Shown piece by piece: positions 44,932 to 49,804 of a stretch of DNA of 49,804 nucleotides. The translations under genes were made by a program, and so were the position numbers. The DNA comes from Thermodesulfobacteriota bacterium. Its GTDB lineage: Bacteria > Desulfobacterota_D > UBA1144 > Nemesobacterales > CSP1-2. The DNA lies in assembly GCA_035559815.1 (NCBI GenBank), contig DATMAT010000003.1, forward strand, positions 1 through 49,804, read 5' to 3'. The notes beneath the pieces are model-generated. The model ran no database searches and had not been told where the DNA came from. It worked only from the letters and a program-made list of their open reading frames with translations. How positions within the stretch are numbered: position 1 is the first letter of the stretch; every line of letters starts with the position of its first letter.

Positions 44932-45870
44932 TTAACTCCCAACTTTCAGCTTCTCACTATTTTCACACTGATATTTCTTAGAAAGCTCAAATACCATTCC
45001 CAGTTCTCGGTCAAATTTCCTTCTGCTATGGTTTCTGGATTCTATATACACCTTATCCGAGCCGCAGACGAAGGTTACAATCCGCGATTCCGATTTCTTG
45101 AGACCGAGAAGCTCGGAGCGAATTGAAGAGACATTAACAAATATGGTACCGTTATACTTATCCTTCCTCTCTATATTGCCGGCCAAAGAATGTGGGATGT
45201 GCAGATGCCCCGAGAACCACATATCCACCTTGTACTTCTTTAATACGTCCCCAAAACGACGAGAGTCTTTGATCTGCCTGTCTGGATGAATAGAAAATGG
45301 GATACCACTTCCCTCCAGCGGAGCATGGGTAACGACGACGATTATCTTATCCTGGTTGTTTATCACCAGATTTTTCCACCACTCAAAAGTCTCGTCTGAA
45401 ATCTCGGTAGGCTTGCCTCGTACCTCGTCGGACATCAGGACGAAAAGGATGTTGCCCTTGGTGAAAGAATAGTAAAAATCCTCCCTGATCTTTTCCTTAT
45501 AGCCCTTCCCATCATTCAGTTTCAAATCGTGGTTTCCGGCGATCTCATACCACTCCCGGACATGGGAAGACGGCTTTGTGGCCAGGTACCAGTCAAAATC
45601 CTCTTCGCTGGCGTCTTCTTCGATATCTCCAGCAACGATAACCAAGTCCACATCCGGGATGTTAAGGTTAACGTCCTCAATCGCTTCTTCAAATTCCTTT
45701 TTTTCTTTCCGGTTCCTGGGTTGGATATCGGAAAGAACCCAGACCCTCAGTGTCTCCTCGGGGGTATTGAGAATTTTCTCTATCGTCTCTGATTTAACCG
45801 CATTGCCGATGTAACATGCGGTAAAAACAAGCAGAACGGATGAGACGAATGTTAGTAGTTTAGCAGGCAT
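44932..45870 (-). CDS. Calcineurin-like metallophosphoesterase, exported
   Basis: The 312-residue protein has a signal-like N-terminus (V-S-S-V-L-L-V-F-T-A-C, possible lipobox). The metallophosphoesterase core has D48-I-Q50 (first motif, Gln where the common D-x-H has His), G-D near 80, G-N-H-D near 112, T-H-A-P, and S-G-H-L-H near 224. It should cleave phosphate esters with two metal ions; substrate is unknown. It lies 2 bp after mtaB and is probably the last gene of the mnmA-mtaB operon. Confidence 0.87.
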   Translation of the reverse strand: MPAKLLTFVSSVLLVFTACYIGNAVKSETIEKILNTPEETLRVWVLSDIQPRNRKEKKEFEEAIEDVNLNIPDVDLVIVAGDIEEDASEEDFDWYLATKPSSHVREWYEIAGNHDLKLNDGKGYKEKIREDFYYSFTKGNILFVLMSDEVRGKPTEISDETFEWWKNLVINNQDKIIVVVTHAPLEGSGIPFSIHPDRQIKDSRRFGDVLKKYKVDMWFSGHLHIPHSLAGNIERKDKYNGTIFVNVSSIRSELLGLKKSESRIVTFVCGSDKVYIESRNHSRRKFDRELGMVFELSKKYQCENSEKLKVGS

Positions 45871-45872
45871 TA

Positions 45873-47174
45873 TTAAACCGATGCGATATGTACCGGCGCC
45901 CCTAGAGCATCCTCCCCTTTTACGTCTCTAATCTCTACCTCAATCTCGTCGCCTATAGAGAAACAACTACTCAAGATTCTCACGCTCATGTAGTTGGGAG
46001 TGGTACCCCTATCTCCCTTTTCAACAAGTAGAGGAAACCTCCTTCCGATAAGGCTTCTATAGAATTCGGTTTTTTTCTTGAATCCCAGGTCCCTCAGTAT
46101 CTTGCTTCTCTCCTTCATGAGCCGTGGATGTACCTGATTTGACATCGAGGCCGCTGGGGTATTTTTTCTCCTCGAGTATGAAAAGACGTGGAAATAGGTA
46201 AGGGCGGAATCTTTCAACAAGCTAAAGGTGTTCTCAAATTCCTCGTCCGTCTCTCCAGGGAAGCCAACCATGACGTCCGTGCCGATTGCCGCATCCGGCA
46301 TCCTTTTCCGGATAAGGTCGGTGCAGTGGAGGAACTGTCCCGGGTTATATCTTCTCTTCATCCTTTTGAGTACGTTTGCATCTCCGCTCTGAAGGGCAAC
46401 GTGAAACTGGGGACATATCGTTTCTGAATCGGCGACGAAATCAACTAGCTCGTCGCCAGTGTCGGCAGGGTCGAGTGAGGTCAGCCTTACCCTCTTCACT
46501 ACCTTTCTTTGGTCGATTTCCCGTAGGAGCTCCAGAAGGTTTGTCCCGATGTCCCTCCCATAACTGGCTATATGAACCCCGGTCAAGACCACTTCCTTAT
46601 AACCGGATTGAGATAGGACCTCCATCCGCCTCAAAACTTCATCCACGGAAAGGCTCCTCGACCTTCCCCGGGCATAGGGAATTATGCAAAAGGTGCATCT
46701 ATAATTGCATCCGTCCTGAATCTTGAGAAAAGCCCTTGTTCTCTCTGGAAAGGTGCTAATCTCCGGTGTCTCAAATTTCCTTTTCTTCTCCTTGAATATA
46801 TCAGACACCAGAACCTGTGGCTCGGCCTGAATCTCCCCTTCCCGTATGACCTTGACCAGAGAAGAAAATTTATCCGAGTTTCCGATAACATAATCAACGC
46901 CACTCACTTCCATAAGCTCGCCAGAAGAGACCTGAGCGTAGCAGCCGGTGACAATTACTACCCCGTTCGGGTTGATCCTTTTAGCCCGGCTTATATAATG
47001 TCTTGCCTCCGCATCAGCCTTGTGAGTAACGGTGCAGGTATCGATTACATAAACGTCCGCCTCTCCCGGGAATGGAACCTTTTTGTACCTACTATCGGGC
47101 AGCATGTTAAGTATGGCCGCGGTGTCGTACTGATTGACCTTGCATCCCAACGTTACGACGGATATTCTCTTCAT
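45873..47174 (-). CDS. mtaB: tRNA t6A37 methylthiotransferase MtaB
   Basis: MtaB converts t6A to ms2t6A at position 37 of tRNAs. The 433-residue protein has the N-terminal UPF0004 domain (V-T-L-G-C-K-V-N-Q-Y), the radical-SAM cluster C-N-Y-R-C-T-F-C near 155, and a C-terminal TRAM-like strand set. V-N-Q rather than M-N in the first motif favours MtaB over MiaB/RimO. It is 2 bp from mnmA and from the phosphoesterase gene, so all three share one transcript. Confidence 0.95.
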   Translation of the reverse strand: MKRISVVTLGCKVNQYDTAAILNMLPDSRYKKVPFPGEADVYVIDTCTVTHKADAEARHYISRAKRINPNGVVIVTGCYAQVSSGELMEVSGVDYVIGNSDKFSSLVKVIREGEIQAEPQVLVSDIFKEKKRKFETPEISTFPERTRAFLKIQDGCNYRCTFCIIPYARGRSRSLSVDEVLRRMEVLSQSGYKEVVLTGVHIASYGRDIGTNLLELLREIDQRKVVKRVRLTSLDPADTGDELVDFVADSETICPQFHVALQSGDANVLKRMKRRYNPGQFLHCTDLIRKRMPDAAIGTDVMVGFPGETDEEFENTFSLLKDSALTYFHVFSYSRRKNTPAASMSNQVHPRLMKERSKILRDLGFKKKTEFYRSLIGRRFPLLVEKGDRGTTPNYMSVRILSSCFSIGDEIEVEIRDVKGEDALGAPVHIASV

Positions 47175-47176
47175 TT

Positions 47177-48235
47177 CTACATTACCTCGTTTATCCAGCC
47201 CCCGCCGAGTACTCTATCCTCCTGATAGAAAACTATGGCTTGTCCGGGTGTCATTGCCCGCTGGGGTGCCTTAAACTCGACCAAAGCCTCGCTATCCGAC
47301 TGCACGCTGACCCTTGCTTCACTCTCAGCATGGCGGTATCGAATCTTAGCCTTGACCTCGATTTCGCCGGAGGAAATCCCATCAACCCAGCTTACGTTAT
47401 TTGCTAAAAGCCTGGTCTTGAAGATGTCCTTCTCCTCTCCCACTACAACTCTATTTCTTTCCGGATCTACCTTAACCACGTAAAGAGGTTTCCCCTTCGC
47501 AATCCCCAACCCCCTTCTCTGTCCCACCGTGAAGGAATAAACACCGTCATGATGACCAAGCACGTTCCCATCAACATCTACAATCTCTCCCCTTTCTTTT
47601 TTATAATCTTTCAGGAAATCTCTGTAATCGCCAGCGGTGATAAAGCATACCTCCTGGCTATCGGGCTTGTTTGCCACCCGGAGGTTCATATCCTTTGCAA
47701 TAGTTCTAACCTCATCTTTGGTCATGGAACCCAGGGGAAACATTATGCGGCTAAGTTCATTCTGGGTTAATGTAAAAAGAAAGTAGGACTGATCCTTAGA
47801 CTTATCCACAGCCTTACCTAAATAAAACTTTCCGGATTCCTCTTCGGTTTCAACCCGGGCATAGTGGCCGGTTGCCAGATAATCGGCGCCAAGCTCAAGT
47901 GCCCTTCTCAGGAGAAAATTAAACTTCATGAATTGATTGCATAGCACGCAGGGGCTGGGTGTCTTGCCGGACAAGTATTTACCGACGAAGTCTTCCACAA
48001 TGTACTTCTTGAAAACGTCCATATAGTTGACGACGTAGTGAGGAATACCAATCTGTTCTGCAACCCTTCTGGCGTCTCTTACATCATCGGCTGAACAGCA
48101 GCCGCCGTCTGCATCCCCATAGTCCCAGAGCTGCATGGTCACACCGATGACATCGTGCCCTTCTTTCTTAAGAAGAGCAGCAGCCGTCCCGCTATCTACC
48201 CCACCGCTCATTGCCACCAATATTCTCTTTTTCAT
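47177..48235 (-). CDS. mnmA: tRNA-specific 2-thiouridylase MnmA
   Basis: MnmA puts sulfur on U34 of tRNAs for Lys, Glu and Gln. The 352-residue protein begins K-R-I-L-V-A-M-S-G-G-V-D-S (PP-loop for ATP), has the catalytic cysteines in P-C-V-L-C-N and Q-E-V-C-F-I, and the G-H-Y-A-R and D-Q-S-Y-F-L motifs. It heads the mnmA-mtaB-phosphoesterase operon; two genes modify the tRNA anticodon region. Confidence 0.97.
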   Translation of the reverse strand: MKKRILVAMSGGVDSGTAAALLKKEGHDVIGVTMQLWDYGDADGGCCSADDVRDARRVAEQIGIPHYVVNYMDVFKKYIVEDFVGKYLSGKTPSPCVLCNQFMKFNFLLRRALELGADYLATGHYARVETEEESGKFYLGKAVDKSKDQSYFLFTLTQNELSRIMFPLGSMTKDEVRTIAKDMNLRVANKPDSQEVCFITAGDYRDFLKDYKKERGEIVDVDGNVLGHHDGVYSFTVGQRRGLGIAKGKPLYVVKVDPERNRVVVGEEKDIFKTRLLANNVSWVDGISSGEIEVKAKIRYRHAESEARVSVQSDSEALVEFKAPQRAMTPGQAIVFYQEDRVLGGGWINEVM

Positions 48236-48411
48236 AGTGAATTTAAAAGGTTACCTGAGATTGACGGGCAGGCAAAATAAAGATTTTATATTACGCCTTA
48301 TACATAATCTGTCCCAAGTAAGAGATAGATTGGCAGAGTTCACCCGAGAGCAATCAAAGGGATCCAATGACGGACGAAGAGAAAGCAACCCCCTCTTTAA
48401 TAGAAACAAAG

Positions 48412-49419
48412 TCACTTAACCAAGAGCCGTGAAAGATAAAATTGTCCGCCAAACGGAGTGTAAGCAACAACCCAAACATTACCATTATTTACTTCCAGCA
48501 TGGTAATATTGGAAGAAGGAATCTCGACGACCCGGCCAGTTCGAGGGTCGATTTTGTATACCACATCCTTTACAAAAGCCGAGTCATAATCTGAATGGTT
48601 AAGCCATACGGCCCCATCGCCGACTGTTGCCTGCCATGCCGCTCCTCCCAGCCTGGTCGGCTCGCCTAGAACTTTATTGGATGAAGGGTCTATTTTCAAC
48701 AACTCGCTTCTCCATCCGTTAACACCGGCATACCTGACTACCCATACAAGCCCCTCACCCACGGCCACTCCCGCTGCATCTTTACCCACCGTGATAGTGG
48801 CCGTAACTCGGTTTGTACCGGGGTCAATCTTGGAAACAGTGCCATCCAGTTTATTGGTTACCCAAATACTTCCCTCACCTACCGCTATCGCCGTCGGAAC
48901 TTTTCCCACCGGAATTGTAGCCGCTATCTTATTGCTTGTTGGTTCTATACGAGTAATAGTGCCTTTATAAGGGTTAGCAACCCACACCGCACTTTCGCCG
49001 ACGGCTATAGCTCCACATTTCCGGCCAACGGAAATTATGGCTGCAATCTGATTTGTCTTTGGGTCAATCCTGAGAACCTGGTTCTTGTTGCTACCGGAAA
49101 CCCATACCGCGCCCTCTCCTACCGATATCTTTGCTAGGGGCGAATCAGTCATTATGCTTGCGATAACCTCTCCCGTTTGTAAATTTACCCTTTGCACGCT
49201 GTTCTCGTAACTAAAAGGAATGAATCTATGCTTAGGGACACTCTCGGTGAACCAAACATCCCCATCACTAAACGCAACTCCGCCAACATCTCCCTTAAAC
49301 CTGATGGAAGGCTCGGCTTTAGGCGCCCACTCAACAACATTCACCGGAACGGTGGTGCAACCGGGGACGGTAAGGATATTCAGGAGAATAAAGATTATCG
49401 AGATTTGGTTTAATTTCAT
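48412..49419 (-). CDS. Beta-propeller lipoprotein (YVTN/Vgb-like repeats)
   Basis: The 335-residue protein has a lipobox (T-V-P-G-C near residue 21) followed by seven or so repeats of about 40 residues: I-x-V-G-E-G-A-V-W-V, then a D-P-x-T-N-x-x-x-A-T-I strand, T/A-V-G. This is the virginiamycin-B-lyase/YncE-type beta-propeller. Such proteins often bind ligands or act as redox or stress factors in the envelope; no catalytic His pair is obvious. Operon partner: none; the gap to mnmA (176 bp) shows nothing. Confidence 0.82.
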   Translation of the reverse strand: MKLNQISIIFILLNILTVPGCTTVPVNVVEWAPKAEPSIRFKGDVGGVAFSDGDVWFTESVPKHRFIPFSYENSVQRVNLQTGEVIASIMTDSPLAKISVGEGAVWVSGSNKNQVLRIDPKTNQIAAIISVGRKCGAIAVGESAVWVANPYKGTITRIEPTSNKIAATIPVGKVPTAIAVGEGSIWVTNKLDGTVSKIDPGTNRVTATITVGKDAAGVAVGEGLVWVVRYAGVNGWRSELLKIDPSSNKVLGEPTRLGGAAWQATVGDGAVWLNHSDYDSAFVKDVVYKIDPRTGRVVEIPSSNITMLEVNNGNVWVVAYTPFGGQFYLSRLLVK

Positions 49420-49506
49420 ACAAGCGAAATTTAAATTAATCTGAAGAAAAATACAACTCTTGTTCTTACACTCTTATTAAAAGAACTAGACGCAAGCGAC
49501 CAGTCT

Positions 49507-49532
49507 GTCATTCCCGCAAAAGCGGGAATCCA
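49507..49532. repeat. Hairpin repeat GTCATTCCCGC family
   Basis: GTCATTCCCGC with TTCCCGC/GCGGGAA (49511-49517/49522-49528) and ATCCA end. Same family as 44738-44785. Confidence 0.7.
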
Positions 49533-49660
49533 TTTCTTTTTTCTTGTTTTGTATGCTTTTGTTAATCATGCAAATATTTGTCTTAAATTCAGCAGTTTTG
49601 TAGAATGATTTGCCCTCTAACTCGTGCAAGGAATCAGTACCTAAACAAACTGACTCCCAT

Positions 49661-49728
49661 GTCATTGCGAGGAGCAAACCGACGAAGCAATCTAAAACTA
49701 GAGATTGCTTCGCTTCGTTCGCAATGAC
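49661..49728. repeat. Palindromic repeat GTCATTGCGAG family
   Basis: Starts GTCATTGCGA and ends GCAATGAC, with AGCAATCT/AGATTGCT in the middle. Closest to the copy between cusC and cusB. The gap 49420-49804 holds no gene inside the window; a start may follow after its end. Confidence 0.8.
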
Positions 49729-49804
49729 ATAATACAAGAGTCATTACCGCAAGAGATATGATGAATAAAGACAAGAAATTCTATCTAAGGAGTGTGAGGT
49801 AAGA

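Overview
The window looks like a chromosomal segment of a Gram-negative (diderm) bacterium with moderate GC. The diderm signs are several lipoboxes, a TolC/RND efflux train, an outer-membrane barrel and a two-gene cytochrome c maturation pair. Haem is made by the C5 route (hemA, hemC). There is no rRNA or marker strong enough to name the taxon; gene content and divergence fit an uncultured, deltaproteobacteria-like lineage, but that is inference.

Layout. 1-4.8 kb: an IS630-type transposase tail and a very large hybrid sensor kinase broken by a one-base shift. 5.1-7.6 kb: a short-chain dehydrogenase and small envelope proteins. 7.7-9.6 kb: a 1.86-kb mini-island at the 3' end of an initiator tRNA-Met gene, bounded by a perfect 50-bp direct repeat. 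It carries a toxin-antitoxin pair, a SieB-type superinfection exclusion protein and an RTX remnant, and no integrase. 9.8-15.6 kb: a lipoprotein, an exonuclease-WYL fusion, hemA-hemC and an RNase II-type nuclease. 15.7-16.8 kb: a GC-rich patch (cupin plus MaoC tail) flanked by a 16-bp direct repeat. 17-19.6 kb: an aldo/keto reductase and a TPR protein.

20-39.7 kb is a metal-handling region. It holds a Cu/Ag-type CusCBA efflux system with accessory secreted proteins, and a mer operon (merR-merT-merP-merA-merC-like-thioredoxin) with a textbook MerR operator. It also holds a CsoR/RcnR-family repressor with a P1B-1 Cu-ATPase, a His-rich periplasmic protein with an outer-membrane barrel, a His-tailed cytochrome c, and CcmG/CcmH. 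Two paralogous small exported proteins (19959-20348 and 35012-35404) each sit just upstream of a secreted-protein gene, with an AGTGGT/ACCACT hairpin in between. This repeated layout is the best candidate here for an undescribed regulatory system, possibly a metal-responsive upstream ORF.

40.3-49.4 kb: an ECF sigma/anti-sigma pair, a MoxR ATPase-VWA pair, the operon mnmA-mtaB-metallophosphoesterase, and a beta-propeller lipoprotein. Short palindromic repeats of several families are scattered through the intergenic regions; one lies in frame inside cusA. Downstream metal genes (efflux pumps, reductase, periplasmic binders) together would detoxify Cu/Ag and Hg across both membranes.
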